From the NCBI RefSeq assembly GCF_015752315.1, contig NZ_JADOVJ010000001.1, forward strand, positions 5,076,501 to 5,140,500: a stretch of DNA of 64,000 bases, in the 5' to 3' direction. The notes beneath the pieces were generated by a model that searched no databases, was not told where the DNA came from, and saw only the letters and a program-made list of their open reading frames with translations. Below, one piece after another: positions 28,412 through 37,494 of the stretch; position 1 is the first letter of the stretch, and each line of letters begins with the position of its first letter. This DNA comes from Nocardioides luteus. GTDB taxonomy: Bacteria > Actinomycetota > Actinomycetes > Propionibacteriales > Nocardioidaceae. The translations under genes were made by a program, and so were the position numbers.

Positions 28412-29418
28412 GCGTTGTGCACCTTGTCCTGCTCGGGAGCGGTCTGGGGGGAACCGCCCGTGTCCATGACAGCCTGGCCTGGGTCCGCGGGATCGTCGGT
28501 CAGGTCTGCTGCACCCTCGGCGAGCATCTCCTCGGCGAGCCGGCGGCCGACGCCTGCGGCGTCGTCGAGCGGCCCCGATGCGGAGAGTCGAACCGAGAGC
28601 GAGCCGTCGAGTGAGAGCGCCACTGCCCGCACCCACAGCTCTGGTCCTTCCTCACCCTCCACCACGTCGGCGAGGGTCCCGATGGGCGCGGCGCAGCCAC
28701 CTTCGAGGGTGGCGAGCACTGCGCGTTCTGCCTCGACTGCCGCTCGGGTGGGCGCGTCGTCGAGGGAGGTCAGAATCTTGCGTACGTCGGCATCGGCGTC
28801 GCCCTCGCGACACTCGACCGCCAGGGCCCCCTGACCAGGAGCGGGCAGCACCTGGATCGGGTCGAGGACCTCGGTGACCTCGTCGAGCCGGTCGATGCGG
28901 GCCAGGCCGGCGCGCGCGAGGACGACCGCGTCGAACTCGCCGGAGCGGACCTTGCCGATGCGGGTGTCCACGTTGCCGCGGATGCCGGCGAGCTCCAGGC
29001 CGAGGCCGAGGGCCTTGATCTGGGCGACCCGCCGCGGCGAGCCGGTGCCGACCCGCGAGCCCGGCGGGAGCTCACCGAGGGTCAGGCCGTCGCGGGCGAC
29101 GATCACGTCGCGCGGGTCCTCGCGCGGCAGGATCGCGACCAGCTCGATGCCCTCCTCGGGGTAGGTCGGCAGGTCCTTGAGCGAGTGGACCGCGAGGTCG
29201 ATCTCCTTGGCGTGGAGCGCGTCGCGCAGCGCGCTGACGAAGACACCCGTCGAGTTCGCGCTGGTCAGCGGCGTGTTCGACGCCTGGGTGCGATCGCCGT
29301 CGGAGACGATCTCGACCAGCTCGACGATGTGGCCCTGGGCGCGGAGCATCTCCGCGACGAGGGTCGACTGCGTGACGGCGAGCTGGGAGCGGCGGGTTCC
29401 GAGACGGAGGGTCCTCAT
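28408..29418 (-). CDS. hemC: Hydroxymethylbilane synthase (porphobilinogen deaminase)
   Basis: The 336-residue enzyme carries Cys242 in LEGGCAAPIG, which anchors the dipyrromethane cofactor, and the substrate-binding segments TGSPRRVAQ and LAVHSLKDLP. It polymerises four porphobilinogens into hydroxymethylbilane, the substrate of the next enzyme. It overlaps hemA and hemD genes by ATGA on both sides, giving tight translational coupling. Confidence 0.96.
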   Translation of the reverse strand: MRTLRLGTRRSQLAVTQSTLVAEMLRAQGHIVELVEIVSDGDRTQASNTPLTSANSTGVFVSALRDALHAKEIDLAVHSLKDLPTYPEEGIELVAILPREDPRDVIVARDGLTLGELPPGSRVGTGSPRRVAQIKALGLGLELAGIRGNVDTRIGKVRSGEFDAVVLARAGLARIDRLDEVTEVLDPIQVLPAPGQGALAVECREGDADADVRKILTSLDDAPTRAAVEAERAVLATLEGGCAAPIGTLADVVEGEEGPELWVRAVALSLDGSLSVRLSASGPLDDAAGVGRRLAEEMLAEGAADLTDDPADPGQAVMDTGGSPQTAPEQDKVHNA

Positions 29419-30749
29419 GAGAGATCACCAAGATTCCGGTGGTCGAGCTTGTCGAGTCCACCTGACGAAGGCACGTCGGCCCGGGTGACGGCCGAGACCG
29501 CGTTCTGGTCGAGCGCGAAGAGCTCGGCGAGAGCCGCGGCGTAGGACACCGCGCCGGTCTCGTTCGCGAGCTCCTTGACCCGGACGGTCGGCTCGTGGAG
29601 AAGCTTGTCGGCCACGCGGCGTACGGTCCGGAGGACCTCCGCCCTGGTGGCCTCGTCGAGGTCGGGGAGCTTGTTGTCGAGGCGCTCCATCTCGGCGTCG
29701 ACGACGCCGGTGGCCATGCTCCGCAGCGCGACGACGGTCGGCGTGACGGCCGACTGCCGACGGGCGCTCAGGAAGGCCGCGACCTCCTGGGTGACGATGT
29801 CGCGGACCGCGAGCACCTCCTTGCCGGCGGGCGAGGCGTGCAGCTCGTCGGCGAGGGCGGCCAGGTCGATCAGCGTCACACCCGGGAGCGACGCCGCCTC
29901 CGGGTCGATGTCGTGGGGCAGGGCCAGATCGATCAGCGCGACCGGGTGGCCGCTGCGGTCGCCGACCATGTCCGCCGGGACGAGCAGCCCGCTGGCGCCC
30001 GCGCAGGTGATCACGATGTCGGCGGCCGCGACCTCCTCGGCCAGCTTGTCGAGGGAGGCGGCGCGTGCGGCGTACTCCTTGGCGAGGCGCTCGGCGTTGG
30101 CCGTGGTGCGGTTGACCACGACGACGTCGGCGGCCTCCATCCGGGAGACGGTCGCGGTGGCCAGCCCGGCCATCGCACCGGCGCCGACGACGGCGACCCG
30201 CTTGCCGCGTACGTCACCCACGGCTCGGGCCGCACGGACCAGCGACGCGGTCACCAGCGACGGCGCGGCCCGGTCGATGTCGGTCTCCGCGCGCGAGCGC
30301 TTGCCGACCCGGAGCGCCTGCTGGAACAGGCTGTTGAGCGCCGGTCCGACCGTGCCCATCTCCTGGCCGAGCTGCAGGGCGGCGCGGGCCTGACCGAGGA
30401 TCTGCCCCTCGCCCACGGCCATCGAGTCGAGCCCGGCGGCCACCTTGAACAGGTGGGAGACGGCGCCGTCGTCGTAGTGGACGTAGAGGTGCGGCAGCAT
30501 CGTCTCGAGCGTCTGGCCGGCGCCCTCGATGATGCGGCGGGAGAGCTCCTCGACGGAGCCGTGGAAGCGATCCACCTCGGTGTAGATCTCGAGGCGGTTG
30601 CAGGTCGCGATGACCGCTGCCTCGCTGACGTGCTCACAACCAGCCACGTCGGTGAGGAGCTTCTGCAGACCGTCCGCGTCCACCGACGCCGCCTCGAGCA
30701 GCGAGACCGGCGCAGAGTTGTGGGAGATTCCGACCACCAGAACACTCAT
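29415..30749 (-). CDS. hemA: Glutamyl-tRNA reductase
   Basis: The 444-residue enzyme has the catalytic Cys50 in IATCNRLEIY, an NADPH-binding middle domain (VAVVGAGAMAGLA) and a C-terminal helical dimer domain. It reduces Glu-tRNA(Glu) to glutamate-1-semialdehyde, committing glutamate to tetrapyrroles. It lies directly after rex with an ATGA overlap. The final about 15 residues (GLDKLDHRNLGDLS) are partly encoded by a REP-like sequence. Confidence 0.96.
   Translation of the reverse strand: MSVLVVGISHNSAPVSLLEAASVDADGLQKLLTDVAGCEHVSEAAVIATCNRLEIYTEVDRFHGSVEELSRRIIEGAGQTLETMLPHLYVHYDDGAVSHLFKVAAGLDSMAVGEGQILGQARAALQLGQEMGTVGPALNSLFQQALRVGKRSRAETDIDRAAPSLVTASLVRAARAVGDVRGKRVAVVGAGAMAGLATATVSRMEAADVVVVNRTTANAERLAKEYAARAASLDKLAEEVAAADIVITCAGASGLLVPADMVGDRSGHPVALIDLALPHDIDPEAASLPGVTLIDLAALADELHASPAGKEVLAVRDIVTQEVAAFLSARRQSAVTPTVVALRSMATGVVDAEMERLDNKLPDLDEATRAEVLRTVRRVADKLLHEPTVRVKELANETGAVSYAAALAELFALDQNAVSAVTRADVPSSGGLDKLDHRNLGDLS
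29438..29462. repeat. REP-like fragment in the 3' end of hemA
   Basis: GGTGGTCGAG followed by CTTGTCGAGTCCACC is an imperfect dyad. It resembles the dispersed CTTGTCGAG repeats that I recall from many high-GC actinobacteria. Here it codes for part of the HemA C-terminus. Confidence 0.45.
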
Positions 30750-31471
30750 GCGGTAATCCCTTCCTCGGAACCATTGTCCACCGTCTCGTCTGCCTCTGCA
30801 GCCTTGCGCGACTCGTGATACGCGAGGATCTGCAGCTCGATCGAGAGATCGACCTTGCGTACGTCGACACCCGGCGGCACGTTGAGCACCGCGGGCGCGA
30901 AGTTGAGGATGCTGCTGATGCCGGCTGCGACCATCGCGTCGGCGACGTCCTGGGCGGCGGTCGCCGGCACCGAGATGACCCCGATGGAGACCTGCTCGGC
31001 CGCGACGATCTCGGCCAGGTCGGCGAACGGCCGGACCTCGAGCCCGGCGACCGTGCGGCCCTGCATCTGCTCGGCGGCGTCCAGGAGCGCCACGGTGCGG
31101 AAGCCGCGGCTGCTGAAGCCGGAGAAGTTGGCCAGCGCCTGACCGAGGTTTCCGATACCGACGATGATGACCGGCCAGTCGTGGGTGACACCGATCTCAC
31201 GGGCGATCTGGTAGCTCAGGTAGTCGACGTCGTAGCCGACCCCACGGGTGCCGTAGGAGCCCAGGTAGGAGAGGTCCTTGCGCAGCTTGGCCGAGTTGAC
31301 CCCGGCGGCCGTCGCGAGCTCCTCGGAGGAGCACGAGGCGATGTTGCGCTCGGCGAGCGAGGTCAGTGCCCGGAGGTAGACCGGGAGCCGGGCGACTGTC
31401 GCCTCGGGGATGTCCCGGTGGGGGTCCTGGGCACCGCTGCCCTCGCCCGTATTCGTACTCCGTGCCGTCAC
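30746..31471 (-). CDS. rex: Redox-sensing transcriptional repressor Rex
   Basis: The protein has an N-terminal winged helix (NSAKLRKDLSYLGSYGTRGVGY) and a C-terminal Rossmann fold with VGIGNLGQALA for NAD(H). Rex senses the NADH/NAD+ ratio and releases its operator when NADH is high. In Streptomyces coelicolor rex heads a rex-hemACD operon, exactly the order here. I prefer the GTG preceded by AAAGAGCAG, giving 241 residues; a GTG nine codons upstream (31498) is an alternative but sits next to a small hairpin without a ribosome binding site. Confidence 0.94.
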   Translation of the reverse strand: MTARSTNTGEGSGAQDPHRDIPEATVARLPVYLRALTSLAERNIASCSSEELATAAGVNSAKLRKDLSYLGSYGTRGVGYDVDYLSYQIAREIGVTHDWPVIIVGIGNLGQALANFSGFSSRGFRTVALLDAAEQMQGRTVAGLEVRPFADLAEIVAAEQVSIGVISVPATAAQDVADAMVAAGISSILNFAPAVLNVPPGVDVRKVDLSIELQILAYHESRKAAEADETVDNGSEEGITA

Positions 31472-31551
31472 GCTCTGCTCTTTCAATGCCGGCGCCACAG
31501 ACGGGGGCTTTTTAGCCCGGGATCGCCCTGCGGCTCAGCCACCATACGGAC

Positions 31552-31571
31552 TTTGTGACCGCGAGAACAAA
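31552..31571. promoter_or_regulatory. Candidate Rex operator upstream of rex-hemACD
   Basis: TTTGTGACCG-CGAGAACAAA is a dyad with matching outer TTTGT/ACAAA and central CG, 7 of 10 positions symmetric, resembling TTGTGAAN4TTCACAA. It lies about 80 bp before rex, where autoregulation would be expected. A small GGGCT/AGCCC hairpin (31505-31518) lies between it and the start codon. Confidence 0.45.
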
Positions 31572-31649
31572 CTCGCAGAGCGTCGGCTAGCACACGTGTC
31601 TGTGGAGTTGTCAGAGGGGGGTTGTTCAGGGTATTGGGCCGATCGACAG

Positions 31650-31889
31650 TTATTCTGGGGAGCGCGCCAGCGCTGCCCTCAGCCGCTCCTCGGAGACACG
31701 CCAGAAGTCGTGCTGCTTCCCGTCGACGTACGTCACCGGGACCTCGTTCGTGAAGCGCTCGCGCAGCTCGGCGTCGGCGTCGATGTCGACCTCGGTGTAG
31801 TCGTCCCCGACCACCTTCTCGACGACCAGCCTCGCCTCGTCGCACAGATGGCAGCCCTGACGGGAGTAGAAGGTCACACGCGGTTCCAT
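31650..31889 (-). CDS. Glutaredoxin-like small thiol protein
   Basis: The 79-residue protein has a CHLC active site (Cys13, Cys16) and the cis-proline segment NEVPVTYVDG, both typical of glutaredoxin/DUF836-type proteins of actinobacteria. It would exchange disulfides in the cytoplasm; partners are unknown. It lies upstream of rex on the same strand and divergent from the HAD phosphatase gene. Frames extending beyond the ATG run antisense through that gene and are rejected. Confidence 0.85.
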   Translation of the reverse strand: MEPRVTFYSRQGCHLCDEARLVVEKVVGDDYTEVDIDADAELRERFTNEVPVTYVDGKQHDFWRVSEERLRAALARSPE

Positions 31890-31946
31890 CCGACCATCTT
31901 GGCACCTGGGTCCCGCATCGGCTCCCGGACCACTACTGTTGGCGAA

Positions 31947-32846
31947 ATGAGCAGCGCCAGCGACCGCCGCCGCGCCGAGCTGCGGCGAAAAGACCTCAAA
32001 CGCCGCTCGGCTCTCGCCGGCGAGGCATCGGCCGCGGCCGCGGAGATCGAAGCCTGGCTCTACCCCGCAGGCGGAGACCCGACGGCGGCCGCCTTCTTCG
32101 ACGTGGACAACACGATCATGCAGGGCGCGACGATCTTCCATCTCGCGCGCGGCCTGCATCGGCGCAAGTTCTTCCGTACGCGGGACATCGCCTCGGCCGC
32201 GTACAAGCAGGCCTACTTCCGGGTGGCAGGGGTCGAGGACCCGGCTCACATGGAGTCGGCGCGCTCGTCGGCGCTCTCGTTCATCCGCGGCCACCGCGCC
32301 GAGGAGGTCGAGAGCCTGATGGAGGAGATCTTCGACGAGGGCATGGCCCACCGGATCTGGCCCGGCACCCGGGCGCTCGCACAGACCCACATCGACCAGG
32401 GACAGCGGGTGTGGCTGGTGACCGCGGCGCCCGTCGAGGCCGCCCGGGTCATCGCCAAGCGGCTCGGGCTCACCGGCGCCCTCGGCACGGTGGCGGCCAC
32501 CGAGGACGGTGTCTACACCGGCGAGCTGGTCGGCGAGATGCTGCACGGACCGGCCAAGGCGGAGGCGGTCAAGGCGATCGCCGCGCGCGAGAATCTCGAC
32601 CTGTCTCGCTGTGCGGCCTACTCCGACTCCTACAACGATCTGCCGATGCTCTCGCTGGTCGGACACCCGTGCGCCATCAACCCGGACGCGCGCCTGCGCG
32701 CCCACGCGCGCGAGAAGGGCTGGCCGATCCGGGACTACCGCACCGGGCGCAAGGCCGCCCGTGCCGGCGTGGTGACCGCGGCGCTGGGTGGTGCCGCCAC
32801 CGGGGCGATCGCGGTGGCGATCGCACTGCGCGGACGACGGGAGTGA
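31947..32846 (+). CDS. HAD-IB family hydrolase (SerB-like phosphatase) with C-terminal membrane anchor
   Basis: The 299-residue protein has the HAD nucleophile motif FFDVDNT (Asp52, Asp54), motif II VTAAP and motif III/IV YSDSYNDLPML, which place it in the SerB-like IB subfamily. A basic N-terminal segment precedes the domain and a Gly/Ala hydrophobic helix (about residues 272-292) closes it. The substrate is not evident. TACTGT lies about 8 bp before the ATG, so the message may be leaderless. Confidence 0.87.
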   Translation: MSSASDRRRAELRRKDLKRRSALAGEASAAAAEIEAWLYPAGGDPTAAAFFDVDNTIMQGATIFHLARGLHRRKFFRTRDIASAAYKQAYFRVAGVEDPAHMESARSSALSFIRGHRAEEVESLMEEIFDEGMAHRIWPGTRALAQTHIDQGQRVWLVTAAPVEAARVIAKRLGLTGALGTVAATEDGVYTGELVGEMLHGPAKAEAVKAIAARENLDLSRCAAYSDSYNDLPMLSLVGHPCAINPDARLRAHAREKGWPIRDYRTGRKAARAGVVTAALGGAATGAIAVAIALRGRRE

Positions 32847-33004
32847 TCCGGCCGGTGGCGACCGGTATGCACGGGCGGGTATTCACCCCCGTGTCAGGAA
32901 ATTGCCACCACACGCCGACACGACTTCGGCTCGGGACCTGACATCGGGATGCCCTAACCCGTAAGGTTGCTCTCGCTCAGGGGGAGTCTTCGGGAGGGAC
33001 CCAC

Positions 33005-33787
33005 ATGTCGCGCCGCGCCAATGACGTCCATCGTCGCTTGGATGCGCTGCGTGCTGCGGTCGCACTCCTGATGAACGAGGGCTACGAACCCGCCTACGCG
33101 GGTGTGGCAGGTGCCACCGGTCCGTTCGCCGAGCCCGAGCGTCGCGGCTCGGGCGGCACCCACGAGACGAAGCCGCGCTCGGACAACGAGCCCGACGACG
33201 ACACCGAGCTCGCCGCCTCCTCGGAGGAGACCGAGGCCGACCGCACCCGGCTGATCGCGCTGGTCGAGCTCGCCCGCAAGGGCGACAAGGAGGCGTTCGG
33301 CCTCCTCTACGACCACTACCACGGCGCGGTCTACCGGTTCCTCTTCTACCGGACCCGCTCCACCCAGGTCGCCGAGGACCTCACCTCGGAGACCTTCTTC
33401 CGGGCGCTGCGCTCGATGACCGGCTTCCGCTGGCAGGGCAAGGACTTCGGCGCCTGGCTGATGACCATCGCCCGCAACCTGGCCACCGATCACTTCAAGG
33501 CGGGACGTACGCGCCTGGAGATGACGACCGAGGACATGGGTCTGCACGACTCCGCGGCCGACGGTCCCGAGAAGATCGTGATGGCCGGGATCACCAACGA
33601 GATGCTGCTCGGCGCACTCTCCAAGCTTCCCGACGAGCAGCGCGACTGCATCATCATGCGTTTCCTCCAAGGGCTGTCCATTGCCGAGACAGCGGCTATC
33701 CTCGGACGCAGCGACGGAGCCGTGAAACAGCTCCAGCTGCGCGGGATCCGCAATCTCGCGAAGCAGATGCCTGACGGGATCCGCTGA
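33005..33787 (+). CDS. bldN: BldN-type ECF sigma factor with N-terminal extension
   Basis: The 260-residue protein has an acidic N-terminal extension (about residues 1-80), sigma region 2 (FGLLYDHYHGAVYRFLFYRT, TSETFFRAL) and region 4 (LPDEQRDCIIMRFLQGLSIAETA). The extension and the following RsbN-like gene match BldN of Streptomyces, whose precursor is processed and held by the anti-sigma RsbN during development. The ATG follows GGGAGGG. In a non-sporulating relative the regulon is unknown. Confidence 0.8.
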   Translation: MSRRANDVHRRLDALRAAVALLMNEGYEPAYAGVAGATGPFAEPERRGSGGTHETKPRSDNEPDDDTELAASSEETEADRTRLIALVELARKGDKEAFGLLYDHYHGAVYRFLFYRTRSTQVAEDLTSETFFRALRSMTGFRWQGKDFGAWLMTIARNLATDHFKAGRTRLEMTTEDMGLHDSAADGPEKIVMAGITNEMLLGALSKLPDEQRDCIIMRFLQGLSIAETAAILGRSDGAVKQLQLRGIRNLAKQMPDGIR

Positions 33788-33929
33788 TGACTGTGTTCCG
33801 CACCACCTTGAATGCTCGACCGGTTGCCGTAACCCGCGGCCGGGGCGACTCGTTGTCCGACATGGCTGGCCCTTGTGCACAGCTGTTTCGACGAATCCCT
33901 CACTGCCGATACCGAGTAGGAACCATCCG

Positions 33930-35120
33930 ATGAGCCCGGCGTTTCCGGCGCGAAAGCGCGCCGACGAGTTCGACCGAATGGTCGCGGCGTACTCCGCGAC
34001 CGATCGGCGATCCTCGCATTCTGCCGACGAGCTTCGCGATCTGGCAGCCCTCGCTTCGTCGCTCTCCGCTCTCAGCGACTCCGCCGTGCCCCGCCGCGAC
34101 TTCTCCGTCTCGCTCCGTGAGCGCCTCATGGAGGCTGCCGACACCGAGCTCGTGCCGGCGCCGCGCATGGAGAAGACCGTCGAGCGCAAGCTCACCGTCG
34201 GATCCGTACGCAGGCCGCGCCGGCAGCGCAACCTGGCCGTCGCCCTCGCCGCGATGGCGATCGTCGGTGGCACCGCAGGCGCCGCCGCGGCGTCGCAGAC
34301 CGCTCTTCCGGGGGACTCGCTCTACCCGGTCAAGCGTGCCGTCGAGAACGTCTCCGCCGGATTCACGGTCAGCACCCAGGCCCGCGGCATCCGGATCCTC
34401 GAGGACGCCGGCACCCGCCTGCGCGAGGCCAAGTCGCTGGTCGCCGAGGCGCCGCTGACCGACTCCGAGCGGGTCACCACGACCCTCGAGACCTTCTCGC
34501 GACAGGCCGCCCACGGCTCCGACCTGCTGATCAGCGACTTCGAGAAGTCCCAGGACAACGACTCGCTCGCCCAGCTGCGTACGTTCGCGGCCGATGGCGT
34601 CGAGGAGCTGGCCGAGCTGAGCCCGCAGGTCCCCGAGGGCGCCGAGCCGGCGGTCTCCGACGCCGCCCAGACGCTCGTGCTGATCGACCAGGCCGCCGCC
34701 CAGCTCTGCCCCACTTGCGAGGGTGGCATCACCGAGCTCCCTGCGACGCTGGTCTCCAGCCTCACCTCCGAGATCGACGGGCTGCTTCCGGCCGACACCG
34801 TCGTCGAGGCCGAGGCGCTGCCGCCGCTCAGCCCGGACGACAACGCCCTCGACCTGCCCTCCATCGATCCCGACAAGATCGGTCCCGGCTCGGTGACCGA
34901 CCCGAAGGACGAGAAGGACGACGACCAGGAGCAGCCCTCCGAGGCTCCCGAGGACGACGGCAGCATCCTGCCCACGCCGACGCCCTCCGACGGCGGTCCG
35001 TCCGAGGAGCCCGACACCGACACCGGCACCGTGACGGACCCCGTCACCGGCCTGGTCACCGGCGTCACCGGCCTGGTCGGCGACGTGCTCGCCGGCGCCA
35101 CCGGCCTGCTCACCCCGTAG
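33930..35120 (+). CDS. RsbN-like anti-sigma factor (DUF5667 protein)
   Basis: The 396-residue protein has a cytoplasmic N-terminal region that could bind the sigma factor, one membrane span (about residues 98-121), an extracytoplasmic helical domain of DUF5667 type (LPGDSLYPVKRAVENVS), and a long acidic Pro/Asp/Glu tail ending in Gly/Val/Leu repeats (VTGLVTGVTGLVGDVLAG). Its place 142 bp after the sigma gene and its topology suggest it is the membrane-bound anti-sigma factor. AGGAA precedes the ATG. Confidence 0.75.
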   Translation: MSPAFPARKRADEFDRMVAAYSATDRRSSHSADELRDLAALASSLSALSDSAVPRRDFSVSLRERLMEAADTELVPAPRMEKTVERKLTVGSVRRPRRQRNLAVALAAMAIVGGTAGAAAASQTALPGDSLYPVKRAVENVSAGFTVSTQARGIRILEDAGTRLREAKSLVAEAPLTDSERVTTTLETFSRQAAHGSDLLISDFEKSQDNDSLAQLRTFAADGVEELAELSPQVPEGAEPAVSDAAQTLVLIDQAAAQLCPTCEGGITELPATLVSSLTSEIDGLLPADTVVEAEALPPLSPDDNALDLPSIDPDKIGPGSVTDPKDEKDDDQEQPSEAPEDDGSILPTPTPSDGGPSEEPDTDTGTVTDPVTGLVTGVTGLVGDVLAGATGLLTP

Positions 35121-35224
35121 TCACCGAGGCGTCACGGGCGCTGGTCGAGCTGGCAGACGTCTGCCGTCTCGGCCGGCGCCGCTGACCTCTCGACCGGCGG
35201 GGGTGACGCCTCGGCCTGGGTGGG

Positions 35225-36181
35225 TCAGCCGAAGACGGAGGCGCGCTCGCCCAGCAGGCGGTAGAGGGTCTGCTGGATCGTCTCGCGCACCTGGTCGGTG
35301 ACGTTGAAGACCAGCATCGGGTCGTCGGCCTCCGAGGCGTCGTACGCATCGGTGCGGATCGGCTCGCCGAACTCGATGAGCCACTTCGACGGGAGCGGGA
35401 TGAGCCCCAGCGGCCCGAGAAGCGGGAAGAACGGCGTGATCGGCAGGTAGGGCACGCCGAGGACCTTGGCGAGGGCCGGGATGTTGCCGACGAGCGGGTA
35501 GATCTCCTCGGCGCCGACGACGGAGAGCGGGACGATCGGGACACCGGTGCGCAGCGCCGAGGACACGAAGCCGCCACGGCCGAAGCGCTGCAGCTTGTAG
35601 CGCTCGCTGTAGGGCTTGCCGATGCCCTTGAAGCCCTCCGGCCAGACGCCGACGAGCTCGCCGTTGCGGAGCATCCGCTCGGCGTCCTCGCTGCAGGCCA
35701 GGGTGGCACCCGCCTTGCGGGCGATGTTGCCGACGATCGGCATCCGGAAGACCAGATCGGCGCCGAGCGGCCGCAGGTTGCGTCCGAGCTCGTCATGGAT
35801 GGAGACCATGGTCATCAGGCCGTCCATCGGGATCGTGCCGGAGTGGTTGGAGACGATCAGGGCGCCGCCGTCCGCCGGGATGTTCTCGATGCCGCGCACC
35901 TCGACCCGGAACCACTTCTCCTTGATCGGCCGCAGCACGGCCAGGAGGAAGCGCTGGGTGAGCTCGCGGTCGAAGCCGTATTCGTCGACCGAGTATTCGC
36001 CCGAGATCCGGCGCCGCAGGAACACGATGAACCGAGCCAGCTGCTCCTCCCACTCGGCCCCGAAGACCTCCTTGGCGGCGCTCTCCAGAGCCGCGGCCCA
36101 GTCGGCCGCAGGGATCGCCCGCAACGGGTGTCGCTCGCGTGTGGTGGCGCCGATGAAACCCTGGGCGGCGGACTCAGTCAC
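35225..36181 (-). CDS. Lysophospholipid acyltransferase family protein (PlsC-like)
   Basis: The 318-residue protein has the acyltransferase motif NHSGTIPMD (NHX4D type) and the later VWPEGFKGIGK, a variant of the EGTR block. Such enzymes acylate lysophosphatidic acid or related lipids at the inner membrane face. The GTG start overlaps the end of the epimerase gene by 8 bp, so the two are coexpressed. The acceptor lipid is not predictable from sequence. Confidence 0.88.
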   Translation of the reverse strand: MTESAAQGFIGATTRERHPLRAIPAADWAAALESAAKEVFGAEWEEQLARFIVFLRRRISGEYSVDEYGFDRELTQRFLLAVLRPIKEKWFRVEVRGIENIPADGGALIVSNHSGTIPMDGLMTMVSIHDELGRNLRPLGADLVFRMPIVGNIARKAGATLACSEDAERMLRNGELVGVWPEGFKGIGKPYSERYKLQRFGRGGFVSSALRTGVPIVPLSVVGAEEIYPLVGNIPALAKVLGVPYLPITPFFPLLGPLGLIPLPSKWLIEFGEPIRTDAYDASEADDPMLVFNVTDQVRETIQQTLYRLLGERASVFG

Positions 36182-37193
36182 CGGGCGCTCCTGTCAGTCG
36201 GCTCTCCAAGGCGGCCAGCGCGCGGTCGGCACGGTTGGCGGACGGCATCACGCTGTCCGCAAAGTCTACGACCGTCTCCTCGGTGGTGTATCGGGGTTCG
36301 AAGCCCAGCAGGGAGCGCATCCGCGAGGTGTCGACGCCGCGGCCGTAGGTCAGCAGCGCGCGCAGCTCGGCGGGATACTCGCCGCCGCCGAACCTCGCCA
36401 GGCCGAACAGCGGCTCGGGGATCGGCACGGTCATCCGCTGCAGTCGCCGGGCGACCTGGGAATGGGTCAGCACGCCGTCGCCGGCGACGTTGAAGGTGCC
36501 GGGCACCCCGGTGCGTACGGCATGCTCGAGGACGCCGTAGAGGTCCTGCTCGTGAAGGAACTGCAGGCGCGGGTCGAAGCCGAGCACGTTGGGCACGACC
36601 GTGCGCCGGAAGTGGGACGCGATCGGGCTGATCACCCGCGGTCCGAGGACGTTGGCGCAGCGCAGCACCGTGACGGCCACGTCGGGACGGCGCCGGGCGA
36701 AGCCGCGCACGTAGGACTCGATGTCGGCCACGTCGCGGGCATAGCCGGAGGACGGGGTGCGCCGCGGCTCCATCGACTCGGTGAACATCGCCGGGTCGCG
36801 GCTGCTCGCCCCGTAGACCTGGGTCGTCGACTTCACCACGACCTGGCGCAGGGACGGCGCGGTCTGGCACGCCGCGAGGAGCTGCATCGTCCCGATGACG
36901 TTGAGCTCCTTCATCGTCGAACGACCCCCGGTGGTGCCGGGGGTCGCGATGACGCTGAGGTGGACGACGGTGTCGACCTCCTCCTTGGCGATCACCTTGG
37001 CGATCACCGGGTTGCGGATGTCGGCTCGGACGAATCCGACCTTGCCGATGTCCCCGCGTGGCGGGGCGACATCGACGCCGATCACCCGCTCGACGTTCGG
37101 GTGGCGGGCGGCAGCGCGCGCGAAACGGCGCCCGAGGTCACGCGAGACCCCGGTGACCAGGAGGACCCGACCGGGTCCGGTGCGTTCCGCCAC
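36174..37193 (-). CDS. NAD-dependent epimerase/dehydratase family protein (SDR)
   Basis: The 339-residue protein has an N-terminal Rossmann fold (VLLVTGVSRDLGRRFA), the motif VVHLSVIA, and the region SSGYARDVAD, where a typical YXXXK would be; here Tyr is followed by ARDV, so the catalytic lysine appears replaced. This makes classic epimerase activity uncertain. It lies between bS22 and the acyltransferase. The start is GTG. Confidence 0.85.
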   Translation of the reverse strand: MAERTGPGRVLLVTGVSRDLGRRFARAAARHPNVERVIGVDVAPPRGDIGKVGFVRADIRNPVIAKVIAKEEVDTVVHLSVIATPGTTGGRSTMKELNVIGTMQLLAACQTAPSLRQVVVKSTTQVYGASSRDPAMFTESMEPRRTPSSGYARDVADIESYVRGFARRRPDVAVTVLRCANVLGPRVISPIASHFRRTVVPNVLGFDPRLQFLHEQDLYGVLEHAVRTGVPGTFNVAGDGVLTHSQVARRLQRMTVPIPEPLFGLARFGGGEYPAELRALLTYGRGVDTSRMRSLLGFEPRYTTEETVVDFADSVMPSANRADRALAALESRLTGAPGD

Positions 37194-37207
37194 CTACGCC
37201 ACGTACG

Positions 37208-37309
37208 TCACTTGCCGAGCTTGCGGCGCTGGACGCGAGTCTTCTTGAGCAGCTTGCGGTGCTTCTTCTTCGCCATGCGCTTGCGACGCTTCTTGATGAC
37301 AGAACCCAC
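37208..37309 (-). CDS. 30S ribosomal protein bS22 (33 residues)
   Basis: This very small, extremely basic protein begins [20 protein letters not shown] and ends KLGK. It matches the actinobacterial bS22/AURKAIP1-COX24 peptide associated with the small ribosomal subunit. The GTG start follows AAGGG. It is below the length cut-off of common gene finders. It lies just before the epimerase gene and downstream of bldC. Confidence 0.9.
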   Translation of the reverse strand: MGSVIKKRRKRMAKKKHRKLLKKTRVQRRKLGK

Positions 37310-37457
37310 GGGGAACCCTTCACGATCGTTGCAGAGAATGCCGGCCCGGTGCCGACGCGGCCACTCACCGCAGCGCGCGGCAAACAGACCTAGGGGGTAA
37401 GACTAACGAAGGCAGGGCACCCAGAGAGAATCGGTGACCCGGCGAGACGGGTGTTGC

Positions 37458-37486
37458 CCCCGCGCCCGTCGTGCTCGGGCGCGGGG
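37458..37486 (-). terminator. Hairpin downstream of bldC
   Basis: CCCCGCGCCCG and CGGGCGCGGGG form a perfect 11-bp stem around a 7-nt loop, 9 bp after the bldC stop. It has no U-run; GC-rich terminators of actinobacteria often lack one. Confidence 0.75.
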
Positions 37487-37494
37487 TCCGACAA

